A DNA stretch of 64,000 nt from an uncultured Nesterenkonia sp. (GTDB lineage Bacteria > Actinomycetota > Actinomycetes > Actinomycetales > Micrococcaceae), in the NCBI GenBank assembly GCA_947494195.1, contig CANLUC010000001.1, forward strand, positions 124,001-188,000, in the 5' to 3' direction. A program made the translations under genes and the position numbers. Below the pieces are notes generated by a model. The model did not search any database. It worked only from the letters and a program-made list of their open reading frames with translations, and had not been told where the DNA came from. Positions 42,645-51,007 of this stretch are shown here, piece after piece (position 1 is the stretch's first letter; the number at the start of each line of letters is the position of its first letter).

Positions 42645-43517
42645 CTACGCGGTCCAGTCCTCAAGCATCGTGAGGCCTCGGTCAATGGTCTCCACGAAAC
42701 GGCCCCGCCCGGGCGGCTCGTGGAACGGCGCAGCGGAGTACTCCTCGAACCTGACTCGCTGCGCGTTGGGGCCACCCTGGACGGAGTCTTTGAAGGGGAG
42801 GTAGTGCTTCGCGTAATGGTGTTCGTCGCGGACATTCTGCACGACCAGTGCATGGTTCCGAACCGGCCCAGAGTAGGTCTGGACGGCGGACACCCGGCTG
42901 CCGAGCGCAGGAAGCCACTTGCGGCGAGACTTTCCTCTGTCCTCGAGAGCCGGCATGATGCGCCGGATGTAGCTGGCCTGCGCCTTCCAGTGATACCTGT
43001 TCAGGGCAGTCTGCGCGTTGAACGCGATCGCCAGACTCCCGGGGAGATGGGGCGCTACCTGAAGAGCTGCGAAGCCCCCTCCGGAGGATCCGACCAAGAC
43101 GATCTGTTCGGCACCGACTGCTCGCGCCGCCTTGGTGATGACCTCCCCCAACAGTGGATACAGCTCCACCCCCTCCCACCCGAGATACCAGCCGAGCAAC
43201 AACTTGGAATCCACGCTGAGAGTGGGGTCAGACAAGAAGAGACACGAGTACCTAGTTCGCTCATCCAGCGTCCGGAGCCACTCGAAACGCGGTAGGTGAT
43301 GGCGTCCGTTCAGCATCGCCCCGTGAAAGACGACGACGAGCGCGCGGCTGCCCTTGTTGAGCATCAACGCGTCCAGGCTCCCGCGGTCGTCCAGGGGGAC
43401 GGTGTACCGAAGAGCACCGCGCTGGGGGTTGAACACCAGCTCATCAGCGGATTCAACTCGCACCACCGGGACGGAGATTCCGCCACGGTCTGGGGCGGCT
43501 ATGGGTTCAGGGTTCAT
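42645..43517 (-). CDS. Alpha/beta-fold serine hydrolase, copy 1
   Basis: 290 residues. Seen: LVVVFHGAML (oxyanion region), CLFLSDPTL, IVLVGSSGGGFAALQVA (GxSxG with Ser about 145), and FNAQTALNRYHWKAQASYIRR. A clear paralogue sits at 59.5 kb (CLYFSDPAL, YGSSGGGFAALRFA), also next to a giant glycosyltransferase. Such a fixed partnership suggests an acyl esterase or acyltransferase acting on the same polymer (inference). The ATG at 43517 begins just upstream of the conserved part; TTATCT with a six-base gap may be a -10. Confidence 0.75.
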   Translation of the reverse strand: MNPEPIAAPDRGGISVPVVRVESADELVFNPQRGALRYTVPLDDRGSLDALMLNKGSRALVVVFHGAMLNGRHHLPRFEWLRTLDERTRYSCLFLSDPTLSVDSKLLLGWYLGWEGVELYPLLGEVITKAARAVGAEQIVLVGSSGGGFAALQVAPHLPGSLAIAFNAQTALNRYHWKAQASYIRRIMPALEDRGKSRRKWLPALGSRVSAVQTYSGPVRNHALVVQNVRDEHHYAKHYLPFKDSVQGGPNAQRVRFEEYSAAPFHEPPGRGRFVETIDRGLTMLEDWTA

Positions 43518-43561
43518 AATCGGAGATAAGTATGCCACCGAAGAATGGCAGCGCCGCAGGG

Positions 43562-44218
43562 TCAGAGAAGCTGCTGAAGATCCTCGACGTTGGCGATGCC
43601 TTGTTGGTGGCACCAGGTGTCCCATCCCGGCACCTCGGTCCACGCGGAAACGAAGATGAAGTCAAGGCCCGCCTGCGTGGAGGCCTGGTGATCATAGGTG
43701 CTGTCGCCCAGGAACAGAGCGGAACCAGAGATGTTCGTCCGCGCCAACTCTCTAGCGAGGATCTCGTCTTTGGTATCGGGACTGCCGAAGATCCCCCCGT
43801 CGAAATGGCTGCTGATGCCTCGAGCGTGGAAGATCTCCCGGAGTTCCTGCTGGTCACCGCCAGAGACGATCAGCCACCGGGACTCTTGAGTGGTCTGCCG
43901 CAGCTGATCCAGCCCAGGCGCGATCTCACAGGCCATGAGGCCCGCTCGAACTTGCGTGGCGTAGGCAGCGAGGAGGGAGTCCAGTCCGGGCCCTTCGGTG
44001 CCGTCCACCATCTCCTCGAGAAACAGCGCGAACTTTTTGTATCGCGAGATCCCACCATGGCTCACGTGGTAATCGACCAGGCGCTGGGCTGCCGCTTCCC
44101 CGTAGGGCAGCGCTGCCTCGTAGAAGGCCCGCGTCTTGACCCGGTTGGAGTCGAGGACGACCCCATCGCAGTCAAAGACCAGCGTCTGGTATCGCGAGAA
44201 GTCCGTCGACGCACTCAC
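43562..44218 (-). CDS. HAD-superfamily phosphatase
   Basis: 218 residues. Motif I LVFDCDGVVLDSN (the nucleophile Asp and the second acid), motif II LIVSGGDQQ, motif III Lys in DTKDEILAREL and motif IV LFLGDSTYDHQAS are all present; the cap domain lies between I and II (phosphoglycolate-phosphatase type). In ulosonic acid pathways a HAD enzyme (KDN-9-P or Neu5Ac-9-P phosphatase, KdsC) removes a phosphate before CMP activation; this gene lies directly after a cytidylyltransferase (GTGA overlap) and suits that role. The start is GTG at 44218. Confidence 0.85.
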   Translation of the reverse strand: MSASTDFSRYQTLVFDCDGVVLDSNRVKTRAFYEAALPYGEAAAQRLVDYHVSHGGISRYKKFALFLEEMVDGTEGPGLDSLLAAYATQVRAGLMACEIAPGLDQLRQTTQESRWLIVSGGDQQELREIFHARGISSHFDGGIFGSPDTKDEILARELARTNISGSALFLGDSTYDHQASTQAGLDFIFVSAWTEVPGWDTWCHQQGIANVEDLQQLL

Positions 44219-44907
44219 AGCTGCACGAGGCCCTTTTGCAGGAGCGTCTCCCCCACAATGAAGTCTTCGTTCCAGTCAATGTCGTGGCTGACCAGCTTGT
44301 CCAGGGGGTACAGGTAGGGGCGCTCCCCGATGCGGTCGTCCAGGGCCCGGTACACCTCGGCAGGCGCCAGGAACACTCCGCTGTTGACCTCGTGGACGGG
44401 TTCCAGTGTCTGGGTGCGTGGCCACTTCTCCACTGTTCTGTCGTAGTTCATGGGACGCTCGTGCTGCCAGAGGAAGCCATGGATCTCTGTGGTGGTCATC
44501 AAAGAGTCGTATCCGGCGATGAGCTGCTCTTGATATGCGGCGATGATCATGTCGTACTGCGCCGCACTGATGAACGGGCTGGTGACGTGCGTCCAGAGAA
44601 TATGACCCTTCCCGATGAGCTCTAGGGCGTGAGCCACTAGCTGATCGGTGCTGGTCTCGCTGGAGGAGAGCTCCTCAGCACGGCGGTGCACCCTGAGCTT
44701 GGGATCATCCAGGGTGGCTGCGTAGTCGAGTATCTCTTCGTCGTTGGTGGAGAGAACCACCTCGTCCACACCCTCGCTGGCAAAGAGCTGCTTCAGCTTG
44801 ATCTCGATCAGCCCGTGCTGCACATCCGCGAAGGGTTTGATGTTCTTTCGCGGAACCCGCTGGCTGCCGGCCCGGCAAGGGAGAAACGCAGTGACGCGCT
44901 CGCTCAT
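44215..44907 (-). CDS. CMP-acylneuraminate / CMP-ulosonic acid cytidylyltransferase, copy 2
   Basis: 230 residues. VTAFLPCRAGSQRVPRKNIKPFADV is the CTP-binding motif with the Arg/Ser/Lys contacts; VVLSTNDEEILDYAA, HILWTHVTSPFISAAQYDMII and VNSGVFLAPAEVYRAL follow, ending with the metal Asp in HDIDWNEDF. It shares the same layout with the copy at 35.4 kb, including the KPFAD and DIDW motifs. Its ATG overlaps the stop of the aldolase gene and its stop overlaps the start of the HAD gene. Aldolase, activator and phosphatase thus form one translation-coupled unit. Confidence 0.88.
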   Translation of the reverse strand: MSERVTAFLPCRAGSQRVPRKNIKPFADVQHGLIEIKLKQLFASEGVDEVVLSTNDEEILDYAATLDDPKLRVHRRAEELSSSETSTDQLVAHALELIGKGHILWTHVTSPFISAAQYDMIIAAYQEQLIAGYDSLMTTTEIHGFLWQHERPMNYDRTVEKWPRTQTLEPVHEVNSGVFLAPAEVYRALDDRIGERPYLYPLDKLVSHDIDWNEDFIVGETLLQKGLVQL

Positions 44908-46511
44908 GAGATCATCCCGTAGACGCTCTTCTGGACGTCCACGTCGTACTTAGTCGGGGTGATCGAGGTGAGCTGCACTGCGCTTCCCTCCTCGGTGTAC
45001 CGGCGCACCACGTGGTTCATCTCCTCGTTGCGGACATCCTCCCCGGGGTATCCGTCGAATCCGGCGAGATAGAGGCCCTTCGCTTTGCCGCTTGCGATCA
45101 CGGCAAAGGCGTAGGCCATCACCAACGATGTCGGTGCGACGCAGTGCGTATCACCGAAGCTAAACGTGTCGGACTGTACGCGAAGTCCAAAGTCCAAAAC
45201 TTCTTTCTCCCCCAGGGCGTCCTTGGCATCCCGCGGCAACATCGAATACGGCGCAATGAGCGGTTGTGGCAGCCGCACATGCTGCTCGGCGTCAGCCAGC
45301 AGCCGGATGGGGTGGGAGGCCACTCGCACATCGATGAGGTCGGACGAGACTGAGGTCTGCGTGTTCAGCGCGACGACGAGCGGCTTGTGCTCTTTGATGA
45401 AGGACTCGAGGGCAAGCTGGTGGTGAGCGACGCCGGGTCCGGTTCCCAGCAGCAGGACGTCGCGATCCTTGAAGAGGCTCTGCGGGCTCCAGCTGCCCTG
45501 CGCGTCCTCGCCGTAGAACTGCCTGGCTGCGTCCATGGTCTGGACGTCGAACTTGGCTCCACCTTCAACGCGAAGGTGCTCGATCACGGAGAGGACATCT
45601 TCCTCGTCGTACCGGGCATCATTGAGCATGAACTGGATGTAGGTCGGGTGAATGCTGTACTTGCCGGCCAGATAATAGAAGGGGTTGGTTCCCCAGCCGT
45701 AGTGCGCCTGCATCGGCTTGAAGTGCTTGCGCAGCAGGTTCATCAGCGGCACGAAGTTGGCGGACTTATCGCGGCGGGCGGCCATTTCGATGGCCAGCTC
45801 TTCGGTGCGGGCATTGCCGGGGCCACGGCCCATACCGGTGACCGTCGAATCGATCCACTCGACGCCCTCGTCCATCGCTCGAAGCGAGTTGGACAGGGCG
45901 AGCCCCATGTTGTCGTGGGTGTGGATGCCCATAGGACCGGACCACTCGGTGCGAATCCACTGAATGATCTGGGCGGCCTGATCTGGGGACATGCCACCGA
46001 AGCTGTCGGCGAAGTAGAGGACGTCGAGCGGGTACTGAGCGGCGGTGCGCGCGAGACGTTTGATGTCGTCTTCGCTGCGGTCAGCGACCTGCATGAGGTT
46101 GAAGCCCACTTTGTAGCCGCGCTCTTTCAACCAGTTCGTGGCGGGAACGGCGGCTTCGAACTCGTGGACGTGGCAGGCCACACGAACGAGCTCCACCGGA
46201 GAGTCTGCGGCGGATACGGGGAAGAGCCGTTCCAGCGCTTCTACCTGGGGCATAGTCTTGCCGGTCAGCTCGCCTCCGTTGACCATGACGCCGATCATGA
46301 CGGAGTCGGGCAGGGGCAATCCGCGGAGGAAGTCGTCGGTGGTAAACGCGCAGGGCCCCTGATAACCAGAGTCCTTAAGCGTTCGGAATCCAAGTTCCAG
46401 CACATCCACGCCTGCGGCGGGCAGCGCATTCAGATAGTCCAGGATGAGCTCACGGGAGAAGTCCCAGGAGTTGTAGTATCCGCCATCTCTAAAAGTACAG
46501 TCGAGGAACAT
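44904..46511 (-). CDS. HMGL-type aldolase fused to a second Rossmann-like (DUF115-like) domain
   Basis: 535 residues from ATG 46511. Residues 1-290 are a DRE-TIM barrel: MFLDCTFRDGGYYNSW (catalytic Arg8 and metal-ligand Asp9), VLELGFRTL, MGIHTHDNMGLALSN (HxH metal ligands about 197-199) and GMGRGPGNART, as in 4-hydroxy-2-oxovalerate aldolase and HMG-CoA lyase. The C-terminal ~180 residues (VLLLGTGPGVAHHQLALE, VVALNTQTSVSSDLIDVRVAS) look like a DUF115/MptE-like domain. Such aldolases join pyruvate or similar units to aldehydes, so this may build the carbon skeleton of an ulosonic acid; no neuB-type gene is seen. First gene of the unit at 46.5-43.5 kb. Confidence 0.78.
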   Translation of the reverse strand: MFLDCTFRDGGYYNSWDFSRELILDYLNALPAAGVDVLELGFRTLKDSGYQGPCAFTTDDFLRGLPLPDSVMIGVMVNGGELTGKTMPQVEALERLFPVSAADSPVELVRVACHVHEFEAAVPATNWLKERGYKVGFNLMQVADRSEDDIKRLARTAAQYPLDVLYFADSFGGMSPDQAAQIIQWIRTEWSGPMGIHTHDNMGLALSNSLRAMDEGVEWIDSTVTGMGRGPGNARTEELAIEMAARRDKSANFVPLMNLLRKHFKPMQAHYGWGTNPFYYLAGKYSIHPTYIQFMLNDARYDEEDVLSVIEHLRVEGGAKFDVQTMDAARQFYGEDAQGSWSPQSLFKDRDVLLLGTGPGVAHHQLALESFIKEHKPLVVALNTQTSVSSDLIDVRVASHPIRLLADAEQHVRLPQPLIAPYSMLPRDAKDALGEKEVLDFGLRVQSDTFSFGDTHCVAPTSLVMAYAFAVIASGKAKGLYLAGFDGYPGEDVRNEEMNHVVRRYTEEGSAVQLTSITPTKYDVDVQKSVYGMIS

Positions 46512-46642
46512 TTCGGCAAGTCTCCAGCCCACTCATCAACGTCAGGGATCCGTACAGAACCTAGCACGGTGACTACTCCACGGTCAGTTCACGTCGGACT
46601 GTAGAGTGATCACGACTCGAATCTCCGGCAACAGGAAGACGT

Positions 46643-47656
46643 ATGAGCATTCAATCAAGCGGCGTAGAAATCTGCGATCTTAGGAACGGTCGTATCGAGT
46701 TCAACCCCGACGTAGTCGGCAGTCTCCACGGTGAGGATCTAATCCACGTGACAGTCACGGACACCCGGGACGTCCCCCACCAGGTCCTCACGAGCGCCGT
46801 GAACAACACAGTGCACGTAGACATCGCGACACAGGTACGCCCAATTAGAAACTTGCGCCTATCGCGGTCGGGTGGGGGCGAGGTTCTTTTCGAGGCGCAG
46901 AACCTTTTCCCCTCCACTGATCAAGAGTTCGAGACTCATTTCAAATCTCACCGAGATCGAAGCGGGGATCGCTATGTCGACTACTTTGTCGCCAGCCAGA
47001 TCTTCAATCACTTCGCCGGTGAAGAAGGATATCGCATTTCTGCGGCGGTGGCAGCAGCGTACAAAGCCATTGAGATACTAGATGATTCATACCTGGCTGA
47101 AGCAGAGAACATGCTCGTGGGCTCTCTGTCCTCGATACCCAGCGTGAAACTCGCACGCAGTACCAGAAACAACCGCGAGCATCTCCATATCTCAGTCCTC
47201 TGCGCGCTCTATCATGTGTATCTTGCACGCGGGAATTCGGAGGAATTCCTCCGAACGTTGCAAGCGCTGAGAGGACTACTCAAGGATCACAGTTTCGAGT
47301 CCTATTACAACCTTGCCTACAACGGCGCATTGTCGCTCAGGCTTTTCACGTTGCTTCAGCTGATGGCCGAGAAGCACGCTGATGCGCGACGCACTTCCAC
47401 GTTGAGTTTCAAGATCTTCAAGCTGGCTGCCCGCGACGCTGACGAGAACCTCGCTCACTTTAAGGAGCTCCGCGCAGTGCATGACAACGCCTACGAAAGC
47501 ATGCGCATTGCCCGAAGGGTTAAAGAAGTCACCGACTCACTAGTGGACAAGACGCTGAAGGGGTGTCTCCGTGTTCCCGCAAACGAGCATCCGCAAAGCT
47601 ACGACAAGATGAGAAGAACCTTCCTAGAAAGCAGCAAGGCGCTAGCTCGCGATTAA
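46643..47656 (+). CDS. Hypothetical helical-repeat protein in the polymer locus
   Basis: 337 residues, no transmembrane segment and no signal peptide. After a beta-rich ~80-residue N-terminus (VEICDLRNGRIEFNPDVVG) the rest is helical with TPR-like pairs (ISVLCALYHVYLARGNSEEFLRTLQALRGLL). The N-terminal layout (an Ig-like or beta-sandwich domain) recalls the beginnings of the GT4 protein at 57.1 kb. AGGAAG precedes the ATG. GC is clearly lower than in the flanking core genes. I do not recognise the family; the position, divergent from the aldolase, suggests a part of the polymer machinery. Confidence 0.65.
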   Translation: MSIQSSGVEICDLRNGRIEFNPDVVGSLHGEDLIHVTVTDTRDVPHQVLTSAVNNTVHVDIATQVRPIRNLRLSRSGGGEVLFEAQNLFPSTDQEFETHFKSHRDRSGDRYVDYFVASQIFNHFAGEEGYRISAAVAAAYKAIEILDDSYLAEAENMLVGSLSSIPSVKLARSTRNNREHLHISVLCALYHVYLARGNSEEFLRTLQALRGLLKDHSFESYYNLAYNGALSLRLFTLLQLMAEKHADARRTSTLSFKIFKLAARDADENLAHFKELRAVHDNAYESMRIARRVKEVTDSLVDKTLKGCLRVPANEHPQSYDKMRRTFLESSKALARD

Positions 47657-47672
47657 ACCGAAAAGCCGACGG

Positions 47673-48911
47673 TCACCGCCAGATTCCTCGGGTGTCGATG
47701 ACGGTTGCGCTGCCCAGCCGGGAGGACGGAACTGCTTTGAACACATCATGGTCCACCAGCAGCACCACCACATCTGCCTGGTCCAAGGCCGCGTCCAGAC
47801 TGGTCAGGGCGACGTTGCTGACCCCTTGCAGGCCGCGAGGGAGCTCTTCGACGTGGGGCTCCACCGCGAGGATCTCCGCACCCGGAGCGCGCTGCGCGAG
47901 CTTCTCCGCGATGCGCAGCGAGGGCGACTCACGCAGGTCATCGATGTTGGCCTTGAACGCCAGGCCCAGCAGCGCCACCCTCGGGTTCTCCCCGGCGGCC
48001 TCGAGTGCCTGTTCGATCCGGCCCAGCACCCATTCGGGCTTGGCATCATTGGTCTGCCGGGCGGTGCGGATCAGATTGGCCTGCTCCGGTGCGGCGTCGA
48101 CGATGAACCAGGGATCCACCGCGATGCAGTGCCCACCCACACCGGGACCTGGCTGCAGGATGTTCACCCGCGGGTGGTGATTGGCCAGCTCGATGAGCTC
48201 CCACACGTCGATGCCCAGCTTGTGGCTGATCACGGAGAGTTCGTTGGCGAAGGCGATGTTGACATCGCGGAAGCTGTTCTCGGTGAGCTTGGCCATCTCC
48301 GCGGTCCGCGCGTCGGTGAGCAGAAACTCCCCGGTGCAGAACGCCGAATAGAGGTCACGGGCCGCCTCGGCGGCGCGCCGGGTGAGTCCGCCGATGATCC
48401 GGTCGTTGGTGATCATCTCCTCCATGATCTTGCCCGGGAGCACCCGTTCGGGGCAGTGGGCGACCAGGATGTCCTCGGCGGTGAGGTCCGGGCGTGCGCT
48501 GAGGATGCGGGCGGCCATGTGCTCGGTGGCCCCTGGAGGAGAGGTGGATTCCAGGATGATCAGTTCCTCGCCGGTGAGCTTCGCGGCGATCCCGTCGGCG
48601 GCGGCCTCGATGTAGCTCAGATCAGCCGAGTGGGTGTCGGTGAAGGGGGTGGGGACCGCGACGATGTAGGCGTCGGCGGTGGGGGTCTGCGTGGTCGCGG
48701 TGAGGGTGCCGCTGTTCACGGCGCGTTCGAGGACTTCGCGCAGTCCGGGTTCCACGAAGGGGACCTCGCCGTTGTTCACGGCAGCGACGTTGCGTTCGGA
48801 GACGTCCATGCCGATGGTTCTCACGCCGTGATCTGCCAGGATGGCCGCGGTGGGCAGTCCGATGTAGCCGAGCCCGATGACACCAACAGTAGAGAATTCA
48901 GTCGACAACAT
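47673..48911 (-). CDS. wecC: UDP-N-acetyl-D-mannosamine/UDP-glucose-type dehydrogenase
   Basis: 412 residues. NAD-binding VGVIGLGYIGLPTAAILADHG (9-29), Lys208 in EMAKLTEN, and the catalytic Cys262 in PGPGVGGHCIAVDPWF, the WecC-type variant of the UDP-hexose 6-dehydrogenase family. It oxidises a UDP-sugar to the UDP-uronic acid. HCPERVLPGKI is also typical. An AAAGGA site lies eight bases before the ATG, and a clear promoter is upstream. The product could be UDP-ManNAcA for a teichuronic-type polymer. WecC is a likely but not certain name. Confidence 0.92.
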   Translation of the reverse strand: MLSTEFSTVGVIGLGYIGLPTAAILADHGVRTIGMDVSERNVAAVNNGEVPFVEPGLREVLERAVNSGTLTATTQTPTADAYIVAVPTPFTDTHSADLSYIEAAADGIAAKLTGEELIILESTSPPGATEHMAARILSARPDLTAEDILVAHCPERVLPGKIMEEMITNDRIIGGLTRRAAEAARDLYSAFCTGEFLLTDARTAEMAKLTENSFRDVNIAFANELSVISHKLGIDVWELIELANHHPRVNILQPGPGVGGHCIAVDPWFIVDAAPEQANLIRTARQTNDAKPEWVLGRIEQALEAAGENPRVALLGLAFKANIDDLRESPSLRIAEKLAQRAPGAEILAVEPHVEELPRGLQGVSNVALTSLDAALDQADVVVLLVDHDVFKAVPSSRLGSATVIDTRGIWR

Positions 48912-48973
48912 TACATCCTTTGCGAAACGGCATTAAAAGAACAGCGCGAAAATAAGCTACTTTAATCTCAAAG

Positions 48974-49003
48974 ATAATAGACAGCATTTGTTTATCGAGG
49001 CAA
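48974..49003 (-). promoter_or_regulatory. Promoter of the UDP-sugar dehydrogenase gene
   Basis: On the minus strand TTGCCT (complement of 48998-49003), an 18-base spacer and TATTAT (complement of 48974-48979) lie in an AT-rich segment, with a leader of about 55 bases before the ATG at 48911. Confidence 0.5.
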
Positions 49004-49010
49004 TCTGCAG

Positions 49011-49766
49011 TTAATTTTGACCAAAATAATCATGTATCAGGCCAATAATTACCGATCCCCACGCGAGGTTTCCGTGATAAAAATCCCCTCTAGAGTATGC
49101 TGACCCAGCGGTGACATCATCAGGGTTTCCAAGAGTGTAGTCGGTGAGTGTGTAAATGCTGTTCGTGACAGTTTCACTCGGCGCAGGAAGCACCTCGATA
49201 CGATTACCCATGTCACACAGAGCCCTCTCGTAATCCCTCAGGAGAGTCAAGGCATCTCGATTTTTTTCGATTTCACGATAAAGCTGTCCGGACTCATCGT
49301 GGTATTCACGAATCCACTCTGCTGAGTGAGGCTGGGGAATCAGGGCAATGGGTACATCCGTAGCGACTTCCAAAGCTTGAGCGACCCTGACAGCTTTCGT
49401 TTGATACAGAAGGTCTTTAACTGTCTGCTCGAAGCAAGAATCCGACACGAGGAAGCAATCGTCTTTCAACGAATGATGGTCAGACCTCACACGCCTGTAA
49501 GTGCTCGCAACGGGATGAAATCCAACGCCCAGTCCCACGACGACAAAAGCATCGAAGTCGGCTACTTTGAGCACCGGGTCGGGAAGGATCTTGATGTCCG
49601 GAAATTCCGTGATAACTCCATCAGAGGAACTGAGTATCAACGGCTCCGTTCCCGCGCTTCGCTCTATAAAGAACGATGCGTCCAGCTGTCCTCCACCCTT
49701 TCGGTACTTCTTCCACGCGGTGTAAATAGGCCCTGCGTGAGAGTTCCCAATAACCGCAATTTTCAT
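49011..49766 (-). CDS. SGNH-hydrolase-like protein coupled to the GSCFA protein
   Basis: 251 residues. It opens MKIAVIGNSHAGPIYTAWKKY, in which GNSH corresponds to the GDSH block of SGNH-type esterases and polysaccharide-modifying proteins. DFDAFVVVGLGVGFHP, IALIPQPHSAEW and DFYHGNLAWG near the C-terminus hold further conserved-looking His and Asp. Its ATG at 49766 overlaps the stop of the GSCFA gene by ATGA. It could work with it to acylate or deacylate the polymer (inference). No transmembrane segment, so a cytoplasmic substrate (nucleotide sugar or lipid-linked unit) is likely. The gene is low in GC. Confidence 0.65.
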   Translation of the reverse strand: MKIAVIGNSHAGPIYTAWKKYRKGGGQLDASFFIERSAGTEPLILSSSDGVITEFPDIKILPDPVLKVADFDAFVVVGLGVGFHPVASTYRRVRSDHHSLKDDCFLVSDSCFEQTVKDLLYQTKAVRVAQALEVATDVPIALIPQPHSAEWIREYHDESGQLYREIEKNRDALTLLRDYERALCDMGNRIEVLPAPSETVTNSIYTLTDYTLGNPDDVTAGSAYSRGDFYHGNLAWGSVIIGLIHDYFGQN

Positions 49767-50830
49767 GGACCGAATGCCTCGAGCAGGACATCCTCGCATA
49801 CGAGGGCGTCTGGTTCTTCGTCCCCTACGATCACCGGATCTTGCGAGGGGAGTACCTGCGCTGTTGAGTTTTTAGCTGACTCACCGAAGAAGTGCCGCAT
49901 TACGCAATCTACGCCTTCCTGTGTGACTTCACGTCCAGTTGAATCGAAAAAAGAATTGCCGGCGGCCACACCTGTGACGATCTCATATGACGGAAAATAG
50001 TCAATATCGTCAAATTCGTCGGCCAGCTCACCAGCAACACTTCTGAGCACTGCCTTAGAGTATGAAGACGCCACTAGTACGTGTCCCCCTGTCGCGGTGG
50101 CAGCGAGTGCTACTGGGCTTACCGTGAGCAAGAAATTCATCCTAGGGTTTACCCGGCGAACAATTTTACGGAATTCTAGAAAGTCTTCAAGTAACTTGGA
50201 CTGCTTAAAGTTTACGAACTCATACTTTTCCGGGTCGTAGTCACCTGCGACAGTCCCCGGTGCCGTTGGATATACTGTTCCATCCACGCGGCTCACCCAA
50301 GCTTCCGTCAACCCTAGGGTGAAAACCAGGACATCGCAGCTACGGAAAAGCTTCTCAACCTTCTTTACGTGTCGGTCACGATGCAAATGCACCAGGTCTG
50401 GACTTGCGAGTCCAAGAGGCTCCACGCTGGGCCGTAGTGCATCGTAATACCGCCCGTTCTTCTCCCACACTCCATCCGCTATGCCTCGCCCCTCAAAAGC
50501 TTCCTTGGCAAGCTGGAGCAACTGCCGAACGTGATACAAGTTACCGTACCTAGCCGAGTAGGTCTCATATCCGTAGCGCCTAGCATGGTCTTGGGCCAGT
50601 CCGGGAGGAGCCGGCTCGACGTCAAGAACCGAGTAGCCGTGCTTTCTGAGATTGCGTGCTATGTGCTGGGCGAAGCAACTACCCGCGGTTGCAATCTTGG
50701 TACTCGGCGTGATCGGGAACTTGGCTACATGCAGATCATCAAGCTGATCCGGGCCGCGACCCGTTACCGCGGACTTCCAATAGGTTCTCTCTGCATTTCC
50801 ACGATAGGGTGACCGCGCATTTTCACTCAT
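49763..50830 (-). CDS. GSCFA family protein
   Basis: 355 residues from the ATG at 50830. The name-giving motif is TAGSCFAQHIARNLRKHGY near residue 48, followed by VFTLGLTEAWVSR (the GLTExW block), NFLLTVSPVAL and VLVASSYSKAVLR with the family's Ser, His and Tyr residues. GSCFA proteins belong to the SGNH-hydrolase-like group and are found in polysaccharide loci, where they are thought to modify acyl groups. The ATG at 50866 is also in frame. Its partner begins within its last codon. The gene is low in GC relative to the core. Confidence 0.85.
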   Translation of the reverse strand: MSENARSPYRGNAERTYWKSAVTGRGPDQLDDLHVAKFPITPSTKIATAGSCFAQHIARNLRKHGYSVLDVEPAPPGLAQDHARRYGYETYSARYGNLYHVRQLLQLAKEAFEGRGIADGVWEKNGRYYDALRPSVEPLGLASPDLVHLHRDRHVKKVEKLFRSCDVLVFTLGLTEAWVSRVDGTVYPTAPGTVAGDYDPEKYEFVNFKQSKLLEDFLEFRKIVRRVNPRMNFLLTVSPVALAATATGGHVLVASSYSKAVLRSVAGELADEFDDIDYFPSYEIVTGVAAGNSFFDSTGREVTQEGVDCVMRHFFGESAKNSTAQVLPSQDPVIVGDEEPDALVCEDVLLEAFGP

Positions 50831-51007
50831 AAGACCCCAGCTTAAGTAGCTCTGCCAATTGGACACTTTGGGAACCTACTACCCACACTGTCCCCCAAGA
50901 GCATACCAAAGCTACATAGGTGAGCGATTCAGTTCTCTTCGATGGTTAGCCATCTCACCTCTGTGCGCCAAGACCCGATCTGTGGGACTCCGGTAGCCTG
51001 AAAAAAA

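Noticed and set aside
45387-46604. 405-codon plus-strand frame opposite the aldolase
   Set aside because: Antisense of a gene with intact DRE-TIM barrel motifs; no domain on the plus strand.
47748-48965. 405-codon plus-strand frame opposite the dehydrogenase gene
   Set aside because: Antisense of an intact UDP-sugar dehydrogenase; composition is atypical.
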